The position numbers and the translations under genes are program-made. Positions 1-7,755 of a DNA stretch of 58,586 bases are shown here, piece by piece (within the stretch, counting starts at the first letter, position 1; every line of letters starts with the position of its first letter). Origin of the DNA: Chloroflexota bacterium. Its GTDB lineage: Bacteria > Chloroflexota > Anaerolineae > Epilineales > SHYO01. The notes below the pieces were generated by a model. That model saw only the letters and a program-made list of their open reading frames with translations, searched no databases and had not been told where the DNA came from. The stretch is taken from assembly GCA_009692745.1 (NCBI GenBank), contig SHYO01000003.1, positions 1 through 58,586 on the forward strand, in the 5' to 3' direction.

Positions 1-1
1 G

Positions 2-118
2 CGGTTGGTGGCGTGGTGGCAAGAACAGATAGAGGGACCAATCCGCCGGATACGCCTACCACGCTTCGCGACGCTGCTCAACAACGATCCAACTGCCGGC
101 TTGCTTGGCGCAGGTTAG
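2..118 (+). CDS. 3' end of an unidentified gene (partial)
   Basis: An open frame enters from the left edge and stops at TAG 116-118, giving about 38 residues ending in RLPRFATLLNNDPTAGLL plus a few more. The piece contains a WWQEQIEGP stretch and basic residues. I do not recognise the family, and the fragment is too short to assign a function. It could be the true end of a gene or, given the decayed genes just downstream, another remnant. Confidence 0.3.
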   Translation, partial: RLVAWWQEQIEGPIRRIRLPRFATLLNNDPTAGLLGAG

Positions 119-127
119 CACAGCCAG

Positions 128-316
128 GTGAATTCGCCAGCAAAGTCCTTACAAGGCGGGCAGGTACACTTCCAAGACCTGGAGGACTTGCCCCGCTTAA
201 TGGATGCGGTCAACCAGCGACCGAAGCTACAGTGGTGGATGGAGTTGCGGCCGGTATTCCGGGTCTTGGCTCAATCGGCGCCGCAAAGCCGGTCCGAGCA
301 GCTACCTGCGGAATAA
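128..316 (+). CDS. small hypothetical ORF or gene remnant
   Basis: A 62-residue frame begins with GTG ten bases after the previous stop and lies in the same frame as it. The segment GGQVHFQDLEDLPRLM resembles the short tail motif (G-x-x-x-x-F-x-x-L-x-x-L) seen at the end of many small bacterial proteins, but that is only an impression. There is no clear ribosome binding site. It may be the remains of a longer gene now interrupted by the stop at 116. Confidence 0.22.
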   Translation: MNSPAKSLQGGQVHFQDLEDLPRLMDAVNQRPKLQWWMELRPVFRVLAQSAPQSRSEQLPAE

Positions 317-379
317 ATTTCCGCTTTGGCAGCGGCGCTCGTGGAAAACGATTGGCATGTAAAGGGGAGGGGGTATCTT

Positions 380-742
380 ATGCCGGCAGCTAATGAGTCC
401 AATCAATCACCTGCGACTCTGGAAATAGATGTGCCAGGTTTGACGGCTGAGCGCCGCAATAACCCTGGTTTGGTTCTGCTGGATTGTCGCGAGCCTTACG
501 AATGGCGCGAAGTGCGCATACCGGGGAGCTTGCATATTCCGATGAATGACGTGCCTGCACGGCTGGATGAATTGGCTCAGGATGGTAACATCGTGGTGGT
601 GTGCGCTCACGGAGTGCGCTCCTATACGGTTGCCAGTTATCTGCAGGTGCGCGGCTTCAAGGCGCGCAGCCTGGCGGGAGGGTTGGCACTCTGGCAGGCG
701 CAGGGGGGTGAGACGGAGAGCGATCTGCGCCGGCGCCGGTAG
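380..742 (+). CDS. single-domain rhodanese-like protein
   Basis: About 120 residues forming one rhodanese domain. LLDCREPYEWREVRIPGSLHIP is the typical entry motif (shortened reading: D-x-R-E-P-x-E-W), and VVVCAHGVRS carries the active-site loop with the catalytic cysteine followed by HGVRS. Such proteins carry sulfane sulfur from thiosulfate or persulfide donors. The ATG at 380 is chosen because a purine-rich AGGGGAGGGGG stretch lies just upstream; an upstream in-frame start at 326 has no such site. Three decayed gene fragments surround it, so it may be a survivor of a degraded region. Confidence 0.85.
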   Translation: MPAANESNQSPATLEIDVPGLTAERRNNPGLVLLDCREPYEWREVRIPGSLHIPMNDVPARLDELAQDGNIVVVCAHGVRSYTVASYLQVRGFKARSLAGGLALWQAQGGETESDLRRRR

Positions 743-749
743 AGGAAAT

Positions 750-977
750 ATGGTTAACTAGATCTGTGTTACGTGCAGCACGCAATATACAGCTACGGAG
801 GAAGCGCCTGCCCATTGCCCGATCTGTGAGGATGAGCGGCAGTACATCGCTGAGTATACTCAGCCGGCTACTGGCACAGGCAAGACCTATGCTGTGTGGA
901 TGGGGCCGCTACTGGCGTGGATGGCGGAATATCCAGACCGGACAGGTTGGGCTAAAATGCCCTTTGTGCTAATATAG
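750..977 (+). pseudogene. chimeric remnant: zinc-ribbon leader joined to N-terminus of an Lhr-like/DEXH helicase
   Basis: After ATG 750 the frame stops at codon 4 (TAG 759-761), then stays open to TAG 975. The residues ICVTCSTQYTATEEAPAHCP followed by ICEDERQYI match the Cys-x2-Cys ... Cys-x2-Cys leader typical of one class of MBL-fold hydrolases. The frame then changes character to PATGTGKTYAVWMGPLLAWM, which has a Walker A core (TGTGKT) in the style of ligase-associated DEXH helicases. Neither family is complete. A ribosome-binding-like GAGGAAAT precedes the ATG. This is best read as a fusion of fragments left by deletion; family names are from memory of motifs. Confidence 0.55.
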
Positions 978-978
978 A

Positions 979-1158
979 GTGAGACAACTTTGGGCCGGAA
1001 AGGGGCGTCAGAGTTTGAGATTGCCCTGTTTCTATTTTAGCCCACGCCTGGGCATCCTGCCGGCTTTCGGCAGTTTCACCGGCACGGCGACGGTCCGCCC
1101 TCAGCCGGCCGATCGGGTATTTGTGGTGGCGGGGGATGAGTTGGTGCGTTGCAGGTAG
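979..1158 (+). pseudogene. C-terminal remnant of ligase-associated endonuclease PdeM
   Basis: The frame stopping at TAG 1156 encodes LPCFYFSPRLGILPAFGSFT followed by GTATVRPQPADRVFVVAGDE. This is the characteristic C-terminal end of PdeM, a calcineurin-like phosphoesterase found beside a DNA ligase and a DEXH helicase in a damage-response cluster. No N-terminal metal-binding motifs are present upstream. It lies in a different frame from, and directly after, the helicase fragment, which suggests that one deletion removed the end of the helicase gene and the start of pdeM. Confidence 0.6.
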
Positions 1159-1230
1159 CTGCGTTGAAAGTAGCCGAAAATGCAGGGCACAGAGAGCGCA
1201 GAGAAAAACAGAGAACATTAGAGAGAAACA

Positions 1231-1968
1231 ATGGTGAAATATAACCGCTTATACGATGACCTGGCTTACCTGTGGCCTTGGGTGAGCGTGCCGGAAGACT
1301 ATGCGGAAGAGGCGAGCTACTGGCGGGCGGCACTGCGGGCCAAGTTGGGACCGGGGCGCCATACATTACTGGAGTTGGGAGTAGGCGGGGGAAATAACCT
1401 GTCTCACCTGAGCCGCGAGTTTCAGGCGACAGCGGTGGATCTGTCAGAGGGAATGATGGCTCACTCGCGGCAGCTCAATCCCGAGGTGGACCACTTCGTG
1501 GGGGATATGCGTTCGGTGCGGCTGGGACGGACATTCAAGGCAGTGATCATTCACGATGCGATCGATTATCTACTGGCAGAAGATGACCTGCGGGCTACGT
1601 TTAAGACTGCTGCTGCCCATCTCGAGGCGGGTGGCATCCTGGTCATCGCGCCTGACTGGTACCGGGAAACCTTTCCCGATCCTTACGTTTCCCATAGTAC
1701 CACGGTCAAGGACGGCATTGAGCTGACGTTCATCGAATATGAGTATGACCCGGACCCGAGCGATACAACAGTCGAAACCGTGATGTTGTATATGATCCGC
1801 GAAGGGGGAAAGTTACGCATTGAGGAGGACCATCACATCAACGGGATTTTCCCTCTGCAGACCTGGATTGACCTCATGCAGGCAGAGGGATTCTCGGTGG
1901 AAAAGTTTCCTTACCCGGTACATCAGGATGGCCATGAAGCTTATTTGCTGGTCGGGACTCTAGGTTGA
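1231..1968 (+). CDS. class I SAM-dependent methyltransferase
   Basis: A 245-residue protein with the Rossmann methyltransferase core. LLELGVGGGNNLSHL (around residues 46-60) is motif I, which binds S-adenosylmethionine. ATAVDLSEGMMAHSR is the acidic strand-2 region, and HFVGDMRSVRLG precedes motif IV. EAGGILVIAPDWYRETF is the usual post-I segment. The substrate cannot be told; the family includes small-molecule and biosynthetic methyltransferases. The start follows a weak purine-rich stretch (AGAGAGAAACA). A pseudogene region lies upstream, and the M20 hydrolase begins about 40 bases downstream. Confidence 0.85.
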   Translation: MVKYNRLYDDLAYLWPWVSVPEDYAEEASYWRAALRAKLGPGRHTLLELGVGGGNNLSHLSREFQATAVDLSEGMMAHSRQLNPEVDHFVGDMRSVRLGRTFKAVIIHDAIDYLLAEDDLRATFKTAAAHLEAGGILVIAPDWYRETFPDPYVSHSTTVKDGIELTFIEYEYDPDPSDTTVETVMLYMIREGGKLRIEEDHHINGIFPLQTWIDLMQAEGFSVEKFPYPVHQDGHEAYLLVGTLG

Positions 1969-2008
1969 GGTATCACCGGCGCAAACTATAAACAAGGAGT
2001 TGATCTTA

Positions 2009-3187
2009 ATGTCCAACGACGAACTGAAAACGCGGGTGGCGGCGGCTATCGATGGCGCCTCGGCAGAATTGCTAGAACTCTCCCGTCGCATTCACGCCAA
2101 CCCGGAAGTTCAATACCAGGAATTTAAGGCCAGCACCTGGCTGGCGGAAAATTTGGAGCGCCACGGTTTCCAGGTGGAACGCGCTACCGGGAATTTGCCG
2201 ACGGCTTTCCGCGCGGTACGCACGGGGGAGAAGTCCGGCCCGACAATCGCGTTCCTGGCAGAGTATGATGCGTTGCCTGGGGTTGGACATGGATGTGGTC
2301 ATAACCTGATCTGTACGGCTGCTTTGGGGGCGGCCTACGGCGTTAGCGCCGTATTGGCAGGACTCAACGGCACTATTCAAGTGATGGGGACTCCGGCGGA
2401 GGAATATTTTAACCAGGAGGAAGGCAAGCTCAAGTTGCTGAAAGCCGGCGCTTTTGCGGGGGTGGATGCCAGCTTGATGTTTCATCCAGGGATGACCACC
2501 GGGATTACCAGCACCGACCTGGCCTTTGTCTCGGTAGAGGTAACCTATCATGGTAAGCCGGCGCACGCTGCGGCCGATCCCTGGAACGGGCGCAACGCGC
2601 TGGATGGGTTGATTCTGGCGTATAACAATATCAATGCGCTGCGCCAGCATGTCAAGCCGGATGTGCGCATACATGGGATTATCACAGCAGGCGGGGAAGC
2701 GCCCAATATTATCCCGATGCGGGCGACGGGTATGTTTATGGTGCGCTCGGTCGACAAAGTCTACCTCAAAGAAGTCTATACGCGGGTGGTAGATTGCTTC
2801 CAGGCTGCGGCTCGGGCCACCGGCACCAGCGTTGATATTAAGGATATTACTTGGGTAGATAATACCAAGCGGAATTATGTCATTGAGGATTTAACGGTCG
2901 AGAATCTGCATCGCTTAGGGATTGAGAAGGTCCCCGAACGGCCCGGGGGTGGCTCTTCGGATTTTGGGAATGTCAGCCAAATCATGCCGGGAATTCAGTT
3001 CAGCGTGAAAACCCACCCGGAGGGGATTCCCTGGCATTCGACCCAGGTGACCGAAGGCGCCATCCAGGAATTGGCCCATCAGGGTATGCTTACGGCGGCG
3101 AAGGCCTTGGCGATGACGGCGGTTAATCTCCTGGCCGATCCCGAGAAGATGGAAAAAGCGAGGCGGGATTTCGCGGCGCACAATTGA
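2009..3187 (+). CDS. M20 family (M20D-type) amidohydrolase/peptidase
   Basis: A roughly 392-residue zinc amidohydrolase. VGHGCGHNLICTAALG carries the Cys and His metal ligands typical of the M20D branch (AbgB, hippurate and N-acyl amino acid hydrolases). GTPAEEYFNQEEGK gives the catalytic and ligand glutamates, LMFHPGMTTG another His, and YHGKPAHAAADPWNGRNALD the conserved dimerisation-domain His. The ATG at 2009 is preferred over TTG at 2000 because AAGGAG at 1994-1999 is then 9 bases upstream. Likely cytoplasmic hydrolysis of an N-acyl or peptide amide bond; the exact substrate is unknown. Confidence 0.88.
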   Translation: MSNDELKTRVAAAIDGASAELLELSRRIHANPEVQYQEFKASTWLAENLERHGFQVERATGNLPTAFRAVRTGEKSGPTIAFLAEYDALPGVGHGCGHNLICTAALGAAYGVSAVLAGLNGTIQVMGTPAEEYFNQEEGKLKLLKAGAFAGVDASLMFHPGMTTGITSTDLAFVSVEVTYHGKPAHAAADPWNGRNALDGLILAYNNINALRQHVKPDVRIHGIITAGGEAPNIIPMRATGMFMVRSVDKVYLKEVYTRVVDCFQAAARATGTSVDIKDITWVDNTKRNYVIEDLTVENLHRLGIEKVPERPGGGSSDFGNVSQIMPGIQFSVKTHPEGIPWHSTQVTEGAIQELAHQGMLTAAKALAMTAVNLLADPEKMEKARRDFAAHN

Positions 3188-3192
3188 TATGG

Positions 3193-3257
3193 CTATGCCC
3201 TTTGGCATAGAATCTTGCTAGGGGAGAATTGCCATCTCTGAATGGCAATTCTCCCCT
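3193..3257. terminator. two hairpins between convergent genes, likely bidirectional terminator
   Basis: A 7-bp hairpin (CTATGCC/GGCATAG, 3193-3210) is followed by a 16-bp perfect hairpin (3220-3235 with 3242-3257, loop CTCTGA). The plus-strand M20 gene ends at 3187 and the minus-strand methyltransferase ends at 3263, so these sit where both transcripts should stop. There is no long T-run on either side. Confidence 0.6.
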
Positions 3258-3262
3258 ACGGG

Positions 3263-4261
3263 CTATGATTCTTTGAATACGTAAATCCCCTCTACCAGGG
3301 GCCAGAGGGTGCCGCATTGAGGGCAGTGGCACCCTTCGGCTTTATACGCCAATTGCTCATTTTGGCACTTCAGACAGCGAAATAAATTGGGGTTCAATCC
3401 AGTGGGAGTAGTGTTTCCCTGGAGTTGAGCCCGCATGAAGACGCTGGGCGTCAGGCGTAACGGGGCGCCAGGCACCTGCAGCCAGCCATCAAGCCTGGCA
3501 AGCAGGCGCGGCGAGAGGCGCCGTTTCAGGGCAGGCAGGCGGAAATAGGAGACTGCCCGTTGCGGCCCGGTACGGAAACCGGCATGCTGTAACCGGCCCT
3601 CTATATCTCGCGGGTGGAAATCAATATTCAAAGGCACAAATTCGTGCGGGGCGAGATCGAAGGGATTGGCGCGCGAGCGTTTGAGCGCGAAGCGCAGGAT
3701 ATTTTTCAAGTTGCGCTTATTCGCATACTCCAGCACATAGGTCCCGCCGGGGCGCAGCGCGCGGGCAATCTGGGCGAAGGCGGCCGAGAGATCCTTCAAA
3801 TGGTGTAACATGCGGATCGTGGTGACCGAGTCCAAGGCTGCGCCGGCAAAAGGCAAGTTGTATACATCCGCCGCCACCAATACCACCCGGGGATACTTGC
3901 CGGGGGCGGGGGAGAGCAGCAGCGATTCCTGCCCGGCGTCGATAAGATCCTGGCGGGCTTGCGCCAACATCGAATGGGCATAGTCGGCCAGGACGACGGT
4001 CTCATATCCCAGGTACATGTCTAGCAACCGGCCAAAGCCGGCTCCGATCTCGGCAATGCGTTGCCCGTGGCCAGGCAACAGGGCATCTAACGCGATGCGT
4101 TCGGCCAGATCCTCATACTCACGCCCCTGCCCTTCCCAAAAGTCGTTGCGATAGGTGGATCCCTCATAATTACAGATAGGTACTGCTGCAATGTCAGGTT
4201 TGCCTGAATGGGGCATTTCAGTTCGTTTCATCACACTATTAGTCGTTAAGGAGGATGTCAT
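3263..4261 (-). CDS. class I methyltransferase with C-terminal Trm112-like zinc ribbon
   Basis: A 332-residue protein. The N-terminal half is a SAM methyltransferase: IAEIGAGFGRLLDMYLGYE is motif I, and TTIRMLHHLKDLSAAFAQIA followed by LRPGGTYVLEYANK is typical of the UbiE/class I group. The last ~45 residues form a zinc ribbon with Cys-x2-Cys (FRCLKCQ) and Cys-x2-Cys (CHCPQCGTLWPLVEGIY), resembling a Trm112-type module. The first ATG overlaps parB by 23 bases; an ATG at 4231 would avoid the overlap, so the start is uncertain. The gene is last in the parA-parB direction of transcription. Substrate unknown. Confidence 0.8.
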   Translation of the reverse strand: MTSSLTTNSVMKRTEMPHSGKPDIAAVPICNYEGSTYRNDFWEGQGREYEDLAERIALDALLPGHGQRIAEIGAGFGRLLDMYLGYETVVLADYAHSMLAQARQDLIDAGQESLLLSPAPGKYPRVVLVAADVYNLPFAGAALDSVTTIRMLHHLKDLSAAFAQIARALRPGGTYVLEYANKRNLKNILRFALKRSRANPFDLAPHEFVPLNIDFHPRDIEGRLQHAGFRTGPQRAVSYFRLPALKRRLSPRLLARLDGWLQVPGAPLRLTPSVFMRAQLQGNTTPTGLNPNLFRCLKCQNEQLAYKAEGCHCPQCGTLWPLVEGIYVFKES

Positions 4262-5102
4262 AGATCGCCTGTAATTCTTCCTCGGAGTAAAAATGGATAA
4301 TCATGCGCCCGCCGCGCCGGCCGCGGTACAAATTGACCTTAGTACCCAACCGTTCGCGCAGGCGATTTTCGAGAGCATCGGTTTCCGGAGAAGTTTTCCG
4401 AGCAGGCCGCGCCTCTTCCTCATCAGCCATTTCGGTAACCGCTGCCAGGCGCCGCACCCATTCCTCTGTCTGGCGCACCGAAAGGCCCCGTTTTTGGATG
4501 ACTTCCAGCGTCACCAGCATATCTTCTTCGGCTTCCAATCCTAATAAAGCCCGCGCATGCCCTTCGCTGATGGCGCCTGCCATGAGAGCATCCCGCGCCG
4601 CCTCCGGCAGGCGCAGCAGACGCATGGCGTTGGTAATAGCTACCCGGCTTTTTCCTACCCGTGCTGCTATCTGCTCGTGGGTCAAGCCAAATTCCTGGAC
4701 CAGTTGCTGGAATGCATGCGCTTCCTCCAGGGGATTCAGATCGGCACGCTGAAGGTTCTCGATCAGCGCCAATTCCAACATCTCCTGCGGGCTGGCGTCC
4801 TTGATGACGACGGGCAGATGAGATAAGCCTGCCAGCCTGGCTGCGCGCCACCGGCGCTCTCCGGCAATGAGCTGGTATTTATCTCCGGCTCTCGTAACTA
4901 CTAACGGTTGAATCACGCCATGCGTACGGATGGAATCTGCCAGCTCCTGCAATGCCGTGTCTTCAATGTGATGGCGCGGTTGGTGGGGGTTGGCAAATAT
5001 TTGGTCAATGGGGACCTCGGTAAGGCCGGAACGCGGTGTTTCGTTTTGGGGCAGGAGGGCTCCCAATCCTTTGCCTAATCCCCGCCGGGGAGCGCCACTC
5101 AC
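4239..5102 (-). CDS. parB: chromosome-partitioning protein ParB (Spo0J)
   Basis: 287 residues. RRGLGKGLGALLP is the N-terminal ParB signature. FANPHQPRHHIEDTALQELA and IQPLVVTRAGDKYQLIAGER followed by RWRAARLAG form the CTPase core, with the GERRWRA motif that binds CTP. LIENLQRADLNPLEEAHAFQ and the helix-turn-helix region THEQIAARVGKSRVAITNAM recognise parS. The C-terminus (RGGRMIIHFYSEEELQAIYD) is the dimerisation domain. The GTG start lies 3 bases after the parA stop behind GGGAG, so the two are co-translated. No parS site was recognised in the window. Confidence 0.97.
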   Translation of the reverse strand: MSGAPRRGLGKGLGALLPQNETPRSGLTEVPIDQIFANPHQPRHHIEDTALQELADSIRTHGVIQPLVVTRAGDKYQLIAGERRWRAARLAGLSHLPVVIKDASPQEMLELALIENLQRADLNPLEEAHAFQQLVQEFGLTHEQIAARVGKSRVAITNAMRLLRLPEAARDALMAGAISEGHARALLGLEAEEDMLVTLEVIQKRGLSVRQTEEWVRRLAAVTEMADEEEARPARKTSPETDALENRLRERLGTKVNLYRGRRGGRMIIHFYSEEELQAIYDILLND

Positions 5103-5105
5103 GGT

Positions 5106-5909
5106 CTACTCCCTGCTACCGAGCAGCGCCTGCTCGCGTTGGATAAGCTCGTCTGCCAGCATCTGATAGGCCAGGGCGCCCCTGGATTGCGGATCGTAGG
5201 TGAGGATGGTCTGGCCAAAACTGGGCGCTTCGCTCAGGCGGACGTTACGAGGAATGATGGTGCGAAAGACTTTATCAGGAAAATGGCGGCGCACTTCGTC
5301 CACCACTTGCTGCGCCAGGTTGGTACGTGGATCGTACATGGTCATCAAGAGACCTGTAATTTCCAGGCGGGGATTCAGGCGTTCGCGCACCAGGTCAATG
5401 GTGCGGATGAGGGCTCCCAGTCCTTCTAAGGGCAGATATTCACATTGTACCGGGATAATAATGCCATCGGCCGCCGTGACGGCATTCACTGTCAGCAGTC
5501 CCAGGCTGGGTGGGCAATCGATGAGAATAATATCGTATTGCATCAGCACGGTGGATATGGCCTGGCGCAGCCGGTTTTCCCGTTCGCTGGCGGGAACCAA
5601 TTCTACCTCAGCGCCGGCCAATTCAGGTGCTGAGGGCACCAGATCCAGCCCCTGAATGCTGGTATGCCGGATGCAATCGGACAGGGAAAAGGCGCCGGCC
5701 TTTTCCGAGCCGTCGATGAGCACATTGTAGACGGATGGGTAAACGGTATATTTATCGAATCCCAGAGAACTGGTGGCGTTGGCCTGCGGGTCCATATCCA
5801 CCAGTAACACTTGCTTCTGGCGATGCGCCAGATAAGCTCCCAGGCTGACAGCCGTTGTAGTCTTCCCAACACCGCCTTTTTGATTTCCGATGGCATAGAT
5901 GTGGGTCAA
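5106..5909 (-). CDS. parA: chromosome-partitioning ATPase ParA (Soj)
   Basis: 267 residues of a deviant Walker A ATPase. KGGVGKTTTAVSLGAYLA carries the K-G-G-x-G-K-T-T nucleotide site, LLVDMDPQANATSSLG is Walker A', and IILIDCPPSLGLLTVNAV is Walker B. The C-terminus has VFRTIIPRNVRLSEAPSFGQ. Length and motifs match the chromosomal Soj type rather than plasmid ParA with an N-terminal HTH. The start codon is TTG, with AAAGGATGCG upstream. It pairs with ParB to segregate origins on the nucleoid. Confidence 0.97.
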   Translation of the reverse strand: MTHIYAIGNQKGGVGKTTTAVSLGAYLAHRQKQVLLVDMDPQANATSSLGFDKYTVYPSVYNVLIDGSEKAGAFSLSDCIRHTSIQGLDLVPSAPELAGAEVELVPASERENRLRQAISTVLMQYDIILIDCPPSLGLLTVNAVTAADGIIIPVQCEYLPLEGLGALIRTIDLVRERLNPRLEITGLLMTMYDPRTNLAQQVVDEVRRHFPDKVFRTIIPRNVRLSEAPSFGQTILTYDPQSRGALAYQMLADELIQREQALLGSRE

Positions 5910-5925
5910 ATCGCATCCTTTACTT

Positions 5926-6777
5926 TTATACTGCCAAAACCCCGCTGCGCAACCGCTCGGCTACTTGCTGCCGATCAGGCAGACCACTGGCCCCCACATG
6001 CTCAATACAAAAAGAAGCCACACAGTTGGCGAAGGTCAGCGCCTCCAGGGGTTGGCTGGTCTCCCAGAGCCGGATCAGGAAAGCGGTAGTGAAAACGTCG
6101 CCTGCGCCGGTGGGATCGACCGCCTGCACTTTGAAGGCCGGTCTATGGATGGCAGTAGCGCGACTGGCCCCACGATGGAAGAGCATAGCTCCCTGCTTGC
6201 CCTGGGTAACTACCACCAGGGGTAACGCCTGGGCGTATGCTTCGATCAGAGCATAATCCTGGCCCACATCATCTTCACTGAGCACCAGCACCTGGGACCT
6301 GGCTACCAGCAATGGCGGTGGCTGCCAGGGCAGCGACCGGATCAGACCACTGCTATTCCAGGTGCGCATCCACCCCTGGGGGACAATGGCAAGTAGACGG
6401 GTGGAGAGCAAATCTACTATTTTATAAGGGACTTCCTGGGCCACCGGACCGAGTAACACCATCGGGATCTTACGCCACTCTGGGGGCACATAGGCTGGGT
6501 CTATCGGGCCGGCCTGGTCGCGCAAATACTGGATGCGCCCCTCGGGTATATATATATTTTCAAAAGTGGTCGTGGCGGAGGATGGTTGCCGTACCATCTC
6601 GATGCCATCAAAGGTGGAACCAAGATCAAAATCCTCGCCCACGCGGGTAACAATAGCCGCCCTGACACCAAGATGGTAGGCTGTCAGGGCGGCAAAGGTT
6701 GCAGTGCCACCGATGGTATATCCACCGGGATGCAGGTCTTTGGTAATGTGACCTACAACGAGAAATTGGGGCGCCAA
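5926..6777 (-). CDS. PfkB-family carbohydrate kinase
   Basis: 283 residues of ribokinase-like fold. GYTIGGTATFAALTAYHLG is the N-terminal substrate-binding GG region and VDPTGAGDVFTTAFLIRL the C-terminal signature, with the catalytic Asp in GAGD. It probably phosphorylates a sugar or nucleoside; the substrate is not evident. The start is TTG, with AAAGGAG upstream. It sits between khpB and parA, where most bacteria have other genes, and is co-oriented with them with short gaps, so it is likely co-transcribed. Confidence 0.85.
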   Translation of the reverse strand: MAPQFLVVGHITKDLHPGGYTIGGTATFAALTAYHLGVRAAIVTRVGEDFDLGSTFDGIEMVRQPSSATTTFENIYIPEGRIQYLRDQAGPIDPAYVPPEWRKIPMVLLGPVAQEVPYKIVDLLSTRLLAIVPQGWMRTWNSSGLIRSLPWQPPPLLVARSQVLVLSEDDVGQDYALIEAYAQALPLVVVTQGKQGAMLFHRGASRATAIHRPAFKVQAVDPTGAGDVFTTAFLIRLWETSQPLEALTFANCVASFCIEHVGASGLPDRQQVAERLRSGVLAV

Positions 6778-6801
6778 AGGTGAGCGCTCCTTTGATCCCG
6801 G

Positions 6802-7755
6802 TCAGGGCTTCTGGCGGATGGTAACCTTGCGGTTGTCCCCTTGGCCGATGCTGACAGTCATCACGTTAGGATGGTTACGCAGCGCCAGATGTATGATGCG
6901 ACGCTCATTAGCAGGCATGGCCTGGAGCGATACTGGCCGGCCATCGCGCACGACCCGGTCGGCGGCGCGCGCTGCCAAAGAGTTTAACTCATCTACTCTT
7001 CGTTGGCGGTGGTTATCGACGTCAACCACGATCTCAGTCCATTGCTGAGTTTTGTGGTTGACAATCAGGCGCGTAATAAATTGCAAAGCACCGAGCGTCT
7101 CGCCATCCTGGCCGATGAGATTATTCAGATTGCGCCCGGTAATATCCACGAAGAGGCTATCGCCCGTTTCGCCGCTTTCAGTATTGCTGACGATCCGAGC
7201 ATCTACCTTGGCTTCGTAACCCATAGCGCTGACCAGGTGTTGTACGGTTTCTGTGGCAATGGCGGTGGCTTCTGATGAAGTGGCGCCTTCTGAAGAAGCC
7301 GTGCCTGACGTCTTTTCAGTGACAGATGACCTGGCGGCTACGGTAGGCGTTGCGGGCTGTGTCGTAGTAGCTTGCATTGCAGCCTGTGCTGCTGTTACCG
7401 GAACCGAAGGCGTATCTACCTGTCCGTGCGCCTCTCTGGACACGGTCATATCGGGTTTATCGGCGGGAGTTGCTGGTGCGTGCCCGAGGGTACTCGGGGG
7501 CTGAGTATACTCAGCAGGCGTCGTGGTGTCCGGCTGGCTCGGTGGTGCCCATGCCGGTGCTGAGTTGGCCGCAATGGCCTGAGTCAACCTGACGCGAGCC
7601 GGTTCGGCGCCGAAACCTAGAATACCGGCGCGCCCTTCGCTAATAACCTCTATTTGGACCTGGCTTCGTTCAAGACCAAGCTGCATCAGACCGCGCTGGA
7701 TAGCATCTTCAACAGTCTTGCCACTAGTCTCAACGCTTCTTTTTGCGTTTTCCAT
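6802..7755 (-). CDS. khpB: KhpB/Jag RNA-binding protein
   Basis: 317 residues from the ATG at 7755, behind GGGAAG. The N-terminal Jag domain includes KTVEDAIQRGLMQLGLERSQ and VISEGRAGILGFGAEPARV. A ~130-residue Ala/Thr/Pro/Ser-rich linker follows. The KH domain (VDITGRNLNNLIGQDGETLG) and the R3H domain (FITRLIVNHK through NERRIIHLALRNHPNVMT) complete the usual architecture. KhpB binds RNA with KhpA and affects cell division and elongation in Firmicutes. It overlaps the 3' end of yidC by 26 bases. The linker is longer than in the Bacillus protein. Confidence 0.92.
   Translation of the reverse strand: MENAKRSVETSGKTVEDAIQRGLMQLGLERSQVQIEVISEGRAGILGFGAEPARVRLTQAIAANSAPAWAPPSQPDTTTPAEYTQPPSTLGHAPATPADKPDMTVSREAHGQVDTPSVPVTAAQAAMQATTTQPATPTVAARSSVTEKTSGTASSEGATSSEATAIATETVQHLVSAMGYEAKVDARIVSNTESGETGDSLFVDITGRNLNNLIGQDGETLGALQFITRLIVNHKTQQWTEIVVDVDNHRQRRVDELNSLAARAADRVVRDGRPVSLQAMPANERRIIHLALRNHPNVMTVSIGQGDNRKVTIRQKP

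Noticed and set aside
750..770. GTTAAC and AGATCT next to each other, like a cloning site
   Set aside because: Two six-base sites are expected by chance and there is no vector sequence around them.
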